Positions 31,485 through 39,899 of a stretch of DNA of 64,000 bases are shown piece after piece. Below the pieces are notes generated by a model that did not search any database, was not told the origin of the DNA, and was given only the letters and a program-made list of their open reading frames with translations. The first letter of the stretch is position 1. The number at the start of each line of letters is the position of its first letter. A program made the position numbers and the translations under genes. This DNA is from Methylacidimicrobium sp. AP8 (GTDB taxonomy: Bacteria; Verrucomicrobiota; Verrucomicrobiia; Methylacidiphilales; Methylacidiphilaceae), in contig NZ_LR797830.1 of the NCBI RefSeq assembly GCF_903064525.1, positions 992,001-1,056,000 of the forward strand, given 5' to 3'.

Positions 31485-31764
31485 AAGTGATTTACTTGCG
31501 TTTTGAAGATTGACCAGTGGACTCAAGAGCACGGGAGCGGCCCGAAGCCGTGGAGGACGAGGGTTGTTCCGGCGGCGGTAGTCCGGGCAGCGAGACCGCT
31601 GCCACGGGCGGATAGGGTCCAGCCGCCATGGCTGGAAGCAACTCCCCCGAGGTTGTCCCCATCGCCGGACACAATCCGGAGCCGGCGTCTCTTTTCCTGC
31701 TTTCCGACCCCGGAACGGACGGCCAACCTTTCGATAGACGAAACTTCCACACGGCCGGAAGGCC
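31485..31764. other. Intergenic stretch before direct repeat B
   Basis: Together with the repeat and the leader to 32054 this makes a 570-bp gap without a convincing gene. Frames are open here, but composition and lack of start signals argue against coding. The segment may contain decayed gene remnants. Confidence 0.4.
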
Positions 31765-31939
31765 AAGGCGGCGGCAAGAGTCAATCCTTTTTCGGCCGAC
31801 CGGAGGAGAGCCGATCCTTCGAGCCCGGGCGAAGCCTGCGGGGAACCCTCCGAGCGAAACGTTCGTATCGGGACGCCGTCCCGACGGAAGCGAAGCAATG
31901 TTGTTGCCGGACGGGCAGGCTTCGTGGCAAAAGCGGCGC
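31765..31939 (+). repeat. 175-bp direct repeat, copy B
   Basis: The second copy of the repeat at 25613-25787, offset by exactly 6152 bp with no indels. It ends 115 bp upstream of the exported-protein start at 32055. Confidence 0.8.
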
Positions 31940-32054
31940 CATCATTGGAGCGGGTAAGACCGAGGCCCTGGAACAGGGCGAGGCGCCGCGGAACGCAAGC
32001 GGATCGCAAGGGGCGGCAGGCGGATCGCCTCCTCGAATCCATTGGAAACGGAGC

Positions 32055-32843
32055 ATGGCCGAACCGAACGCAACCAGCATGGCCCCGGGCGCGCGCCGGG
32101 ATGCTCTCCGGATTCCTTGCCCAGGCTTTCTTCGGGGGCACGCGCTCCCGATCGTTGTTGCGCTAGCCGGCCTAGCGGCTTTTCTCCCGGCGGCCTCGAA
32201 GGCGATCCCGGTCCAATTGGTCTCCGCAAAACGGTATTACACCCTCTCTCTGGCGGGACCCGCTGCTCCGGGGCAGGAGTCCCGGCCCTACGTCCGTTAT
32301 CAGGCGGAATGGCGGTTGGTGAACAAAGGCTCCGGTTCGAGCTTCGAGATCGAAAACGACGAACTTGCTTATCTTCCGTACTTGGAATACCGCGCTTGGG
32401 TCGACGGCGTCCCGCTCCCGGTGCAAAAGATCGGCAATCGGTATTTCTTCCGCATCTACCTGCGGCGCCGGCAAACCGCCACGGTCCAGGTCTCCTCGCT
32501 CCAGCGCGTCCTGCCGATCGATCCCGCCAGAAAGATCGACGAGTTTGAGGATCTTATCGAGTGGCGCGGGTGGATGCCGCCCATCGAGGACTATTGGGTC
32601 GTCGTCGACTTGGGCGGCATCTACACCGCCTACCGGCAACAAGTGCCCGCCTTCGGACTCGGCGGGAACGGGCCCGCTCCCGGTCTCTCCTTTCCGCAAT
32701 TTCTTGCGAACCGGATCGTCCAAATTTCACCGGGCGGCTATCAGCAGGGCGCGGGCAACAAGATCTGGTGGCACGAGCAAAATGTTTGGAAGCCGCAGGA
32801 GTATTTCACGCTGCGCGTCCGGTGGCAGGCCTGGTATCGGTAG
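32055..32843 (+). CDS. Hypothetical exported protein (intact paralogue)
   Basis: A 262-residue protein with a long basic N-terminus and a signal peptide ending near LAAFLPAASKA. The mature domain starts IPVQLVSAKRYYTLSLAGPA and is rich in aromatic and basic residues (YRAWVDGVPLPVQKIGNRYF, LRRRQTATVQVSS), suggesting a beta-rich fold. No family is recognised. It has a disrupted sister copy at 28578-29440, and the close similarity points to local duplication. It is convergent with nifA. Confidence 0.6.
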   Translation: MAEPNATSMAPGARRDALRIPCPGFLRGHALPIVVALAGLAAFLPAASKAIPVQLVSAKRYYTLSLAGPAAPGQESRPYVRYQAEWRLVNKGSGSSFEIENDELAYLPYLEYRAWVDGVPLPVQKIGNRYFFRIYLRRRQTATVQVSSLQRVLPIDPARKIDEFEDLIEWRGWMPPIEDYWVVVDLGGIYTAYRQQVPAFGLGGNGPAPGLSFPQFLANRIVQISPGGYQQGAGNKIWWHEQNVWKPQEYFTLRVRWQAWYR

Positions 32844-32895
32844 GCTCGGGGCCGGAATGGGCATAGCCTGTAGGCCGGGCGGGATCCGGAGAGGA

Positions 32896-34521
32896 TCAAA
32901 ACTTCTTGATCGGGATGCCGTACTTGCGCAGGGCGTAGCCCAGCTGGCGGGGGGTGAGGTGGAGCATCCGGGCCGCCTTGGCTTGGACCCAGCCGCACCG
33001 TTCCATCGCTTCGATCAGCTGTTCGCGTGCTCCGGAGGGCGAGCGAACCAAGTTGGGTTTCCCTAGGCCGTTCGTCGGCACCGGCGGCGGCTCGGCGACG
33101 ATCGGAGTTGGAAGCGGGGTAAGCTCGCGCTTCCACAGAAGGGAGGAGAGGCACTGGCCGGTTTGGCAGGCGATGTGGGTCTCCGCGATCCGGCCGGCGC
33201 CTCCGGCGGCGTTGGCGGCGCGCTCCAGGCAGTTTTGGAGCTCCCGGACATTGCCCGGCCACTGGCACCGGACGAGAACCTCCAACGCGGGGCTGGAAAT
33301 CGAAAGCCGACGGCCGAACTCCTCGCTCATCTTGTTGAGGAAATGCTCGACGAGGAGGGGGATGTCCTCGGTCCTCTCCCGCAAGGGGGGCAAAAAGAGG
33401 CTGACCACGTTGATCCGGTAGTAGAGGTCGGCGCGGAATTCCCCCTTGAGCACGGCCTCCTCGAGATTCCGGTTGGTCGCGCTGATGAGGCGGACGTCGA
33501 CGCGGATGGTCCGGGTTCCGCCCAGCCGCTCGAATTCCCGTTCCTGGAGGACGCGCAGAAGCTTAACCTGCACCGCCGGAGAGATGTCCCCGATCTCGTC
33601 GAGAAAGAGAGTTCCGCCGTGGGCCAGCTCGAAGCGACCCTTCCGCTCTTGGAGCGCTCCGGTGAAAGCCCCTTTCTCGTGTCCGAAAAGCTCCGACTCG
33701 AGCAGAGATTCGGGCAGGGCGGCGCAATTGAGCTTGATGAACGGACCGTTCTTCCGCGGGCTTAAAAAATGAATGGCGCGGGCGATCGCTTCTTTTCCCG
33801 TTCCGCTCTCGCCGCGGAGGAGAACCGTGGAGCGGCCGGGGGCGACTTGATGGGTGAGCGCGATCACCTCCTGCATCCGCTTGCTCTGACCGACGACATT
33901 CTCGATCCGGTGCTTGGTCGCCAGCTCGGTCCGGAGGCGGTCTCGTTCCGCGACCAGGCGGCGCTGCTCTTCGGCTACCTTGTTGCGGAAGCGGATCGCC
34001 TGGCCCATCAGGTTGGCGACGAGTTGGAGCAGCCGCATGTCCTTGTCGAGCTGGGCGGAAGGTCCGGCCGATCGCCGCTCGAAGATCAGCACCCCGAGGC
34101 ACTCGCGATCATGGAGGATCGGGATGGCCAGGAAGGACATCGGGGTTCCCTTCCGGCGCGGGAAGCCGACGAGGTAGCTCGCCAGCAAGGGCTCCTGGCT
34201 TTCATCGGGGACCGCCGTCGGGAACCCGGTCTTTTGAATGTAGCGGACGACCGATCCCGCTCCGGCCATCCGGTCGGGTCCGAGTTGCTCTTGAGGGAAG
34301 CCGAACCAGGCGACGGCACGCGCCGCCTCGTCCCGTCCCAGGACGACCATGCCCCGCTCCATTGCGAGGTTGGCGGCCAAAAGCTTGAGGATGCCGCGGA
34401 ACGCCGGCTCCAAATCGAGGGAGGAGTTGAGGAGCTTGCCGATCTCGTAAATCGTCGTGAACTCGGGGTTGAACGGCTGCCGCGCCTTCCGGCTCTGATC
34501 AGCGATCGAGGAATCGATCAT
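32896..34521 (-). CDS. nifA: Nif-specific regulator NifA
   Basis: The sigma-54-dependent activator of nif genes (541 aa). An N-terminal GAF domain (about 20-180) precedes an AAA+ domain with Walker A GESGTGKE (237-244), the sigma-54 contact loop GAFTGA (284-289) and Walker B LFLDEIGD (about 305-312). The C-terminal Fis-type helix-turn-helix includes AKAARMLHLTPRQLGYALRKYG. Cysteines C419, C431, C452 and C457 form C-x11-C-x20-C-x4-C, close to the motif of redox-sensitive NifA proteins, so it is probably inactivated directly by oxygen. No nifL is nearby. A sigma-54-type promoter ends 4 nt before its ATG, suggesting autoregulation. Confidence 0.95.
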   Translation of the reverse strand: MIDSSIADQSRKARQPFNPEFTTIYEIGKLLNSSLDLEPAFRGILKLLAANLAMERGMVVLGRDEAARAVAWFGFPQEQLGPDRMAGAGSVVRYIQKTGFPTAVPDESQEPLLASYLVGFPRRKGTPMSFLAIPILHDRECLGVLIFERRSAGPSAQLDKDMRLLQLVANLMGQAIRFRNKVAEEQRRLVAERDRLRTELATKHRIENVVGQSKRMQEVIALTHQVAPGRSTVLLRGESGTGKEAIARAIHFLSPRKNGPFIKLNCAALPESLLESELFGHEKGAFTGALQERKGRFELAHGGTLFLDEIGDISPAVQVKLLRVLQEREFERLGGTRTIRVDVRLISATNRNLEEAVLKGEFRADLYYRINVVSLFLPPLRERTEDIPLLVEHFLNKMSEEFGRRLSISSPALEVLVRCQWPGNVRELQNCLERAANAAGGAGRIAETHIACQTGQCLSSLLWKRELTPLPTPIVAEPPPVPTNGLGKPNLVRSPSGAREQLIEAMERCGWVQAKAARMLHLTPRQLGYALRKYGIPIKKF

Positions 34522-34535
34522 CCTGAGTGAAGGAA

Positions 34536-34551
34536 AGCAGATTCCTTGCCA
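34536..34551 (-). promoter_or_regulatory. Putative sigma-54 promoter of nifA
   Basis: The minus strand reads TGGCAAGGAATCTGCT with GG (34550-34549) and GC (34538-34537) 10 bases apart. The predicted start site is 34525, four bases before the nifA ATG at 34521. Confidence 0.45.
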
Positions 34552-34577
34552 ACTTTCCGCGCGAGCCGCCGTCTTCC

Positions 34578-34593
34578 TGGCACGCAATATGCT
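34578..34593 (+). promoter_or_regulatory. Putative sigma-54 promoter of iscA-hesB
   Basis: TGGCACGCAATATGCT with GG (34579-34580) and GC (34591-34592) 10 bases apart. The predicted start site is 34604, two bases before the ATG at 34606. It is back-to-back with the nifA promoter, 28 bp away. No NifA site is visible in the gap. Confidence 0.55.
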
Positions 34594-34605
34594 TGGCGGA
34601 AGCGT

Positions 34606-35007
34606 ATGGAGGCAAGCACGACGGCAGGGAAAGACAGGCTGGGGCCGGAAGCGGAGGTTGTCCCCGCGGTCACGCTGACGGCGGACGCGGCGGAGAAGAT
34701 CCGGGCCCTTCTCGAGGAAGATGGGCGGACCGACCTCAAGCTTCGCGTCTATGTCACGGGCGGGGGATGCGCCGGTTTCCAGTACAATTTCGCCTTCGAC
34801 GAAAAGCGGGAGGAGGACGACTTCGCCGTGGAGTGGGGCGGGGTGACCGTGGTGATCGATCCGCGGAGCCTTCCTTTCCTGGCGGGAGCGCAAATCCGGT
34901 ACGAAGAGGACTTGAGCGGCGCCCGTTTCGTGGTGGTCAATCCGAACGCGGCTTCCACCTGCAGCTGCGGATCCTCGTTTTCGACCTGTTCCCAATCGGA
35001 GGGATGA
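34606..35007 (+). CDS. A-type Fe-S carrier (IscA/ErpA family)
   Basis: A 133-residue A-type carrier that delivers Fe-S clusters to apoproteins. The three conserved cysteines are in GGGCAGFQYNF and the C-terminal STCSCGSSFS. The N-terminal 35 residues before VTLTADAAEKIRALL are an extension. ATG 34606 was chosen as the first start after the promoter. It is divergent from nifA and the first of three A-type proteins in this nif region, which has nifS but no nifU. Confidence 0.88.
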   Translation: MEASTTAGKDRLGPEAEVVPAVTLTADAAEKIRALLEEDGRTDLKLRVYVTGGGCAGFQYNFAFDEKREEDDFAVEWGGVTVVIDPRSLPFLAGAQIRYEEDLSGARFVVVNPNAASTCSCGSSFSTCSQSEG

Positions 35008-35023
35008 CCGGAGGCGGCACGCC

Positions 35024-35347
35024 ATGGCGATTGAGCTGACACCTGCGGCGGCTGACCGCCTCCGCTCTTTTCTCAAGGGCAAGTCGGAGGAAACCGCTTT
35101 CCGGGTCGGGGTCACCCGCTCCGGTTGTGCCGGTTGGAGCTACCGGCTGGAGAAGGCGGAATCCATTTCATCGGAAGACCGGATTTTCGAAAGCCGGGGC
35201 TTGCGCCTCGTGGTCGACCCCGAGAGCCTCCCGCTGATCGACGGTCTTCTTTTGGACTATGTCCGCAAGCCGTTCTCCGAGGGGTTTGCGTTCCACAACC
35301 CGAAGGCAAAGAGCGAGTGCGGCTGCGGCCAGAGCTTCAGCGCATGA
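35024..35347 (+). CDS. A-type Fe-S carrier (HesB/IscA family)
   Basis: A 107-residue protein with the full A-type pattern: the core starts IELTPAAADRLRSFL, C34 or so lies in TRSGCAGWSYRLEKA, and the C-terminal pair is SECGCGQSFSA. It follows the previous carrier by 16 bp and is probably co-transcribed. These paired carriers likely serve nitrogenase cluster assembly. A GC-rich hairpin lies directly at its stop codon. Confidence 0.88.
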   Translation: MAIELTPAAADRLRSFLKGKSEETAFRVGVTRSGCAGWSYRLEKAESISSEDRIFESRGLRLVVDPESLPLIDGLLLDYVRKPFSEGFAFHNPKAKSECGCGQSFSA

Positions 35348-35375
35348 GCCGGCTCCGCCCCGTAGGGCGCCGGCT
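35347..35375 (+). terminator. Hairpin after hesB
   Basis: Arms AGCCGGC (35347-35353) and GCCGGCT (35369-35375), followed by a moderately T-rich stretch (ATCCTTCCCTGTTTGG). It separates the hesB transcript from the nifB promoter region. Confidence 0.45.
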
Positions 35376-35450
35376 ATCCTTCCCTGTTTGGCCCGTTAAC
35401 GCTTTTCCCGGCGGATTGCGCCGTCTCCGCTTTTGTGTCTGTCCGCGTGC

Positions 35451-35498
35451 TGTGGGGAAGCAAACAAAAGAAAACAACGTGCTGTCGCGGTTGCGACA
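35451..35498. promoter_or_regulatory. Pair of NifA upstream activator sites before nifB
   Basis: Site 1 (35451-35466) is TGT-GGGGAAGCAA-ACA; site 2 (35483-35498) is TGT-CGCGGTTGCG-ACA, a near-perfect palindrome. Both match TGT-N10-ACA, and they start 32 bp apart, about three helical turns. They lie 80-125 bp upstream of the nifB promoter in a 330-bp gap with no gene. Confidence 0.75.
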
Positions 35499-35574
35499 GG
35501 GTGCGCTCCCGAGGCAGCGGGCAAGACGCTCGCCGGCTCGGCATCCCCCCGATGGGAAGAGACGATCCATGAGT

Positions 35575-35590
35575 TGGCACGCACTTTGCT
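35575..35590 (+). promoter_or_regulatory. Sigma-54 promoter of the nifB operon
   Basis: TGGCACGCACTTTGCT has GG (35576-35577) and GC (35588-35589) at the exact 10-base gap. It is the best consensus match in the window. The predicted start site near 35601 leaves a 77-nt leader with AAAGGA before nifB. Confidence 0.75.
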
Positions 35591-35677
35591 CGAATCGATT
35601 CCGGTGTGCGACTTTCCGTGACCGAAAGCACGGAGGCCGACAGGAGCAACAAAGAAGCCGCCAGAAAGGACAATGCG

Positions 35678-37261
35678 ATGGAAGCTCTGATGGAACCGGA
35701 ACGGGGTGTCAAGGCACGGTTTGCAAATCTCAAGGGGCTGGCGATTCCCGTCGCGCCACACAAAGGTTGCGGCTCCAGCGGGGGAAGCGGCAAGGCCAGC
35801 TGCGGCTCGGGGGCCGGCTCCGGCGACCTGCCGCCCGAGATTTGGGAGAAGGTCAAGAACCATCCCTGCTACAGCGAGGAGGCGCACCACCATTACGCCC
35901 GGATGCACGTGGCGGTCGCTCCCGCTTGCAACATCCAGTGCAACTACTGCAACCGGAAGTACGATTGCGCCAACGAGAGCCGTCCCGGGGTGGTGAGCGA
36001 GCGGCTGACCCCGGAGCAGGCGGCCAAAAAGGTGCTCGCGGTGGCCTCCGCGATCCCGCAGATGACGGTCCTCGGGATCGCGGGGCCGGGGGATCCGTTG
36101 GCCAATCCGGAGAAAACTTTCCGGACCTTCGAGCTGGTGGCCAAAGCCGCTCCGGACATCAAGCTCTGTCTTTCGACCAACGGGCTCGCCCTGCCGGATC
36201 ACGTCGCGCGGATCAAGGATTTCCGGGTCGATCACGTCACGATCACGATCAACATGATCGATCCTGAAGTCGGGGCGCGGATCTACCCTTGGGTCTTCTT
36301 TCGCCACAAGCGCTACACGGGGAAGGACGCGGCGAAGGTTCTCACGGAGCGGCAGCTCGAGGGGCTCGAGATGCTGACCCAGGCGGGAATCCTCTGCAAG
36401 GTCAACTCGGTCATGATCCCCGGGATCAACGACGACCACCTGGTCGAGGTGAACAAGGCGGTCAAGAGCCGCGGGGCGTTCCTGCACAACATCATGCCGC
36501 TGATCTCCGCGCCCGAGCATGGAACGGTCTTCGGTCTCTCCGGCCAGCGCGGCCCGACCGCCCAGGAGCTGAAGGCGCTCCAAGACAAGTGCGAGGGCGA
36601 GATGAACATGATGCGCCACTGCCGACAGTGCCGGGCCGACGCGGTCGGCCTGCTCGGGGAGGACCGGGGAGCCGAATTCACCACGGACCGGATCGAGTCG
36701 ATGGAAATTACCTACGATGCATCCAAGCGGCAGGCCTATCGAGAATCGGTCGAAATCGAGCGGGCGGCGCGGCGGGCGGCCAAGGAGCGGGAGCTCCTCA
36801 CGCTCGCCGGGGAGAACAGCAACCGGAAAATTCTCATCGCGGTCGCCACGAAAGGTGGGGGCAAGGTCAACGAGCATTTCGGCCACGCCAAGGAGTTCCA
36901 GATTTACGAGCTGAGCACCGCCGGCTCGAAGTTCGTAGGCCATCGGCGCGTCGATCTCTACTGCCAAGGAGGCTATGGCGAAGAGGACGCCCTCGCAGGG
37001 GTCATCCGCGCGATCAACGACTGCGTCGCGGTGCTGGTCGCCAAGATCGGAGCCTGCCCGAAGGAAGAGCTCCAAAAGGCGGGAATCGAGCCGGTCGACC
37101 AATATGCCTACAGCTACATCGAGACCGCGGCGATCGCCTACTACCGGAGCTACCTGGAGAGGTTGAAGAGCGGGGCCCTCGCCGAGGTCAAGCGGGGGGA
37201 TGCGCTGATCCGCCAGGGCGCGTTCATCGATTCGGGCGCGGCCGTGCCGCAGGCGGCTTGA
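35678..37261 (+). CDS. nifB: FeMo-co biosynthesis radical SAM protein NifB
   Basis: NifB (527 aa) makes NifB-co, the 8Fe-9S-C precursor of FeMo-co, using S-adenosylmethionine. The radical SAM motif is C84-x3-C88-x2-C91 (ACNIQCNYC), with [14 protein letters not shown] following. A Gly/Ser/Cys-rich N-terminal stretch ([16 protein letters not shown]) is usual in this family. Residues from about 395 onward form a NifX-like domain ([20 protein letters not shown]) that binds the product. ATG 35678 with AAAGGA was preferred over the in-frame GTG 35606. First gene of a long operon with its own sigma-54 promoter. Confidence 0.97.
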   Translation: MEALMEPERGVKARFANLKGLAIPVAPHKGCGSSGGSGKASCGSGAGSGDLPPEIWEKVKNHPCYSEEAHHHYARMHVAVAPACNIQCNYCNRKYDCANESRPGVVSERLTPEQAAKKVLAVASAIPQMTVLGIAGPGDPLANPEKTFRTFELVAKAAPDIKLCLSTNGLALPDHVARIKDFRVDHVTITINMIDPEVGARIYPWVFFRHKRYTGKDAAKVLTERQLEGLEMLTQAGILCKVNSVMIPGINDDHLVEVNKAVKSRGAFLHNIMPLISAPEHGTVFGLSGQRGPTAQELKALQDKCEGEMNMMRHCRQCRADAVGLLGEDRGAEFTTDRIESMEITYDASKRQAYRESVEIERAARRAAKERELLTLAGENSNRKILIAVATKGGGKVNEHFGHAKEFQIYELSTAGSKFVGHRRVDLYCQGGYGEEDALAGVIRAINDCVAVLVAKIGACPKEELQKAGIEPVDQYAYSYIETAAIAYYRSYLERLKSGALAEVKRGDALIRQGAFIDSGAAVPQAA

Positions 37262-37300
37262 AGGGCGGAACGAAAACAGAAAGGAAACGGAGAAACATCG

Positions 37301-37519
37301 ATGCCATACAAGATCGTGGCTTCGCAGTGCACGGGCTGCTCGGCCTGCGAGCCGGAGTGTCCGAACAAGGCGATATCGGAAAAAGATGGGATCTTCCGGA
37401 TCGATCCCAAGAAGTGCACCGAGTGTGTCGGCTTTTTTGACGAGCCCCAATGCGTCGCCGTCTGCCCGGTCGACAACACCTGCATCATCGACAAGAGCCT
37501 TCCGCGGTACCCGAGATGA
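37301..37519 (+). CDS. fdxN: 2[4Fe-4S] ferredoxin FdxN
   Basis: A 72-residue bacterial ferredoxin. Cluster motifs are [12 protein letters not shown] near the start and [18 protein letters not shown] in the second half, the longer spacing typical of nif-linked FdxN. It can serve as electron donor to nitrogenase or to NifB for radical SAM chemistry; its place directly after nifB favours the latter. The stop overlaps the next ATG. Confidence 0.92.
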   Translation: MPYKIVASQCTGCSACEPECPNKAISEKDGIFRIDPKKCTECVGFFDEPQCVAVCPVDNTCIIDKSLPRYPR

Positions 37520-37875
37520 AGATCACGCTCACCCCGAAGGCCCAAGCCTTCATCAAGAAGATGACCCGGATGGGGACCGGAGGGCGACCCGGAGGCGGCC
37601 TGCGGTTGAGGGTCCAGCCCGGCGGGTGCTCCGGGCTTTCGACGGAGTTCACCGTCGAGCTGGGACCCAGGGAAGGAGATGCCGTCTGGGAAGGGAACGG
37701 TTGCCGGATTTTCGTCCCTGCCGAGAGCCGGCCGCTGCTCCGGGAAGCGATCCTCCATTTCGTCGAAAATCCCATGGAGACGCGGTTGATCGTCCTTTCC
37801 GGGCCTACCGGAAGCTGCGCCTGCTCTCAGGAAGCGGCAGCGGGAGCCTCCGGCGCATCCGCGAAGGCGGGATAG
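37516..37875 (+). CDS. A-type Fe-S carrier (third IscA/HesB-like)
   Basis: A 119-residue A-type carrier. It has the core [33 protein letters not shown] with the first cysteine, and the C-terminal pair [10 protein letters not shown]. It overlaps fdxN by 4 bp (ATGA), so the two are made together. The C-terminal tail after the last cysteine is Ala/Gly-rich. Role inferred: cluster delivery to nif proteins. Confidence 0.85.
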   Translation: MKITLTPKAQAFIKKMTRMGTGGRPGGGLRLRVQPGGCSGLSTEFTVELGPREGDAVWEGNGCRIFVPAESRPLLREAILHFVENPMETRLIVLSGPTGSCACSQEAAAGASGASAKAG

Positions 37876-37882
37876 GAGGAAG

Positions 37883-38413
37883 ATGCCGATGGAAACGGGG
37901 GGCGCGGTCGCTGCGTGCCGGGAAGAACGGCTGGCGGAAGCGCATTGGGGCCCGCTCTCGAGGCGGACCGAAGATCTCCTGCGCGCCGCAGGCCGCTTGG
38001 GTCGGTCCCAGGCTCGGGCCGAGTCGCTTTTGCGCGAAGCGGCCGAGGCGGAGCCCAACCATGTCGCCGTCTTGATCGGCAACTACCGGTACGCTTTCTA
38101 CTCGGGCAAGCTTGCGGAGGCTCGGGATTGGGCTCTCGCCTGCCTTGCGGCCGTGGCGCAGAAGGCGGGTTTTCCTGAGGAGTGGCCGTTGGTCCGACCT
38201 CCGCTTCGGAAGGAACGGGCCCGGGAAGACCCTCTCTTTCGCCTCTACCTCTTCGCCCTTAAGGCCTACGGCTATCTGGAAATCCGGCTGGGCGAGCGGG
38301 AGAAGGGGCTTGCGGCTCTGCGGAAGCTGGAGGAGCTGGACCCGGAAGGACTGCTGCACGGCGGCGATCTGCGGAGGATCGTCGAGCGGGGAGCGGCGGA
38401 AGAAGAAGGCTGA
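37883..38413 (+). CDS. Nif-associated TPR-like helical protein
   Basis: A 176-residue, mostly helical protein. The repeats AESLLREAAEAEPNHVAVL and KGLAALRKLEELDPEGLLHG have TPR character. An ATAGGAGGAAG ribosome-binding site precedes ATG 37883. It lies in the nifB operon between a cluster carrier and nifZ. Similar helical-repeat proteins occur in other nif clusters, but no specific function can be assigned; it may scaffold maturation complexes. Confidence 0.6.
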   Translation: MPMETGGAVAACREERLAEAHWGPLSRRTEDLLRAAGRLGRSQARAESLLREAAEAEPNHVAVLIGNYRYAFYSGKLAEARDWALACLAAVAQKAGFPEEWPLVRPPLRKERAREDPLFRLYLFALKAYGYLEIRLGEREKGLAALRKLEELDPEGLLHGGDLRRIVERGAAEEEG

Positions 38414-38425
38414 ACGGAGGAACGG

Positions 38426-38737
38426 ATGGGGATGAACGACGAAGTGGAGCTCGATCGGCCGCCCGCCTTCACCTACGGCCAAACGGTGGTTTCCCGCAAG
38501 CATATCCGCAACGACGGCACCTTCCCCGGAAAGGAGATCGGCGAAATCTTGATCAAGAAAGGGGAGAAGGGAGTGGTCACCAGCATCGGCACCTTCCTCC
38601 AGCGATTTTACATCTATGGGGTGGACTTTTACGAGCGGGGCTGCGTGGTCGGAATGAAGGAAAAGGAGCTCGAGCTGGCGCCGGAAGGAGAAGAACAGAG
38701 ACTCGAGCGGCCCGAGTCCGAGGCGAGCCATGGGTGA
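38426..38737 (+). CDS. nifZ: Nitrogenase maturation protein NifZ
   Basis: NifZ (103 aa) helps form the second P-cluster of the MoFe protein. The family pattern is clear: FTYGQTVVSRKHIRNDGTFPG, GEILIKKGEKGVVTSIGTFLQ and YIYGVDFYERGCVVGMKEKEL (each of about 20 residues, partly quoted). It overlaps nifS by 8 bp. The compact length is typical. Confidence 0.92.
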   Translation: MGMNDEVELDRPPAFTYGQTVVSRKHIRNDGTFPGKEIGEILIKKGEKGVVTSIGTFLQRFYIYGVDFYERGCVVGMKEKELELAPEGEEQRLERPESEASHG

Positions 38738-39899
38738 GTGCGACCGGATCGATCTCGACCATAACGCGACGGCTCCGCTGCGGCCGGAAGCCCTGGCGGC
38801 CATGCTTCCCTATCTTCGGGAGCGCTACGGGAACCCGTCGAGTCCCGGCTTCCGCGGAAGGCTCGCCAAGGAAGCGGTCGGCCGGGCGCGCGGCGAAGTG
38901 GCCGCCCTGATCGGTGCCAAGCCCGAGGAAATCGTTTTCACCAGCGGCTGCACCGAATCGATCCACCAGGCGGTGCTGGGCGCGCTCGAGCTGGCTCCGC
39001 ATTCCCCCCGGGTCGTGACGACGGCGGTCGAGCACCCCGCCAGCTCCCTGCTCTTTGACCGGCTGAAGAGCCGCGGGGTGGAAGTCGTCCGCCTGCCGGT
39101 CGATCGCCGGGGTCGGCTCGACCTGGAAGCCCTCGAAGAAGCGCTCGCTGCTCCGGCGGCGCTGCTTTCCCTTGTCTGGGTCAACAACGAAACGGGGGTG
39201 ATCAGCCCTGTGGAAAGGGCGGTCGCCCTGGCGAAGGAGCGGGGTCTCCTCTGCCACCTGGACGGGGCGCAGGCGGTCGGGAAGCTCCCGGTCGATGCGC
39301 GCTCCCTCCCCTTCGATCTGCTCTCCTTTTCCGCGCACAAGCTCGGAGGACCCAAGGGGACCGGCGCGCTCTTCGTTCGGAAGGGAATCGCCCTGCCTCC
39401 GTTGATTTGTGGCCACCAGGAGCGGGGCCGGAGGGGAGGGACGGAGAACGTGGCGGGCATCGTGGGCTTCGGTGCGGCGGCGCGGCTGGCCGGAAACGAT
39501 CTGGGGGATCGGGCGGCTGCGGTAGGGCGGCTACGTGACCGGTTGGAGGAGGAGCTCCTCCGGGCTCTCCCCTTTGCGGCGGTCAACGGCCGGGAAAGTC
39601 CGCGGGTGGCGAACACGACGAGCGTCCGATTCGGCGGAATCGAGGGAGAAGAGCTGCTCGTCCGGCTGGAGCGGCGCGGAATCGAGGCTTCCTTAGGCTC
39701 GGCCTGCGCAAGCGGGGGAACGGAGCCCTCCCGGATTCTTTCGGCGATGGGGCTCTCGGAGGCCGAAGCCCGATCCACCCTCCGGTTCAGCTTGGGTGCG
39801 GAGACGACCATCGAGCAGGTCGACCGGGCTTCCCGGGCTATCGTGGAGGAGGCTCGGGCGCTCAGGGATGGAGAAGAGAAAGGAGGGAAGGCGGCGTGA
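38730..39899 (+). CDS. nifS: Cysteine desulfurase NifS
   Basis: A PLP enzyme (389 aa) that releases sulfur from cysteine for nitrogenase Fe-S clusters. It has LDHNATAPLRPEAL at the start, H102 in VEHPASS, the PLP lysine K204 (SAHKLGGPKG) and the persulfide-forming C326 (LGSACASGG). Dedicated NifS proteins normally work with the scaffold NifU, but no nifU is in this window. Overlaps nifZ by 8 bp and nifT by 4 bp. Confidence 0.95.
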   Translation: MGECDRIDLDHNATAPLRPEALAAMLPYLRERYGNPSSPGFRGRLAKEAVGRARGEVAALIGAKPEEIVFTSGCTESIHQAVLGALELAPHSPRVVTTAVEHPASSLLFDRLKSRGVEVVRLPVDRRGRLDLEALEEALAAPAALLSLVWVNNETGVISPVERAVALAKERGLLCHLDGAQAVGKLPVDARSLPFDLLSFSAHKLGGPKGTGALFVRKGIALPPLICGHQERGRRGGTENVAGIVGFGAAARLAGNDLGDRAAAVGRLRDRLEEELLRALPFAAVNGRESPRVANTTSVRFGGIEGEELLVRLERRGIEASLGSACASGGTEPSRILSAMGLSEAEARSTLRFSLGAETTIEQVDRASRAIVEEARALRDGEEKGGKAA

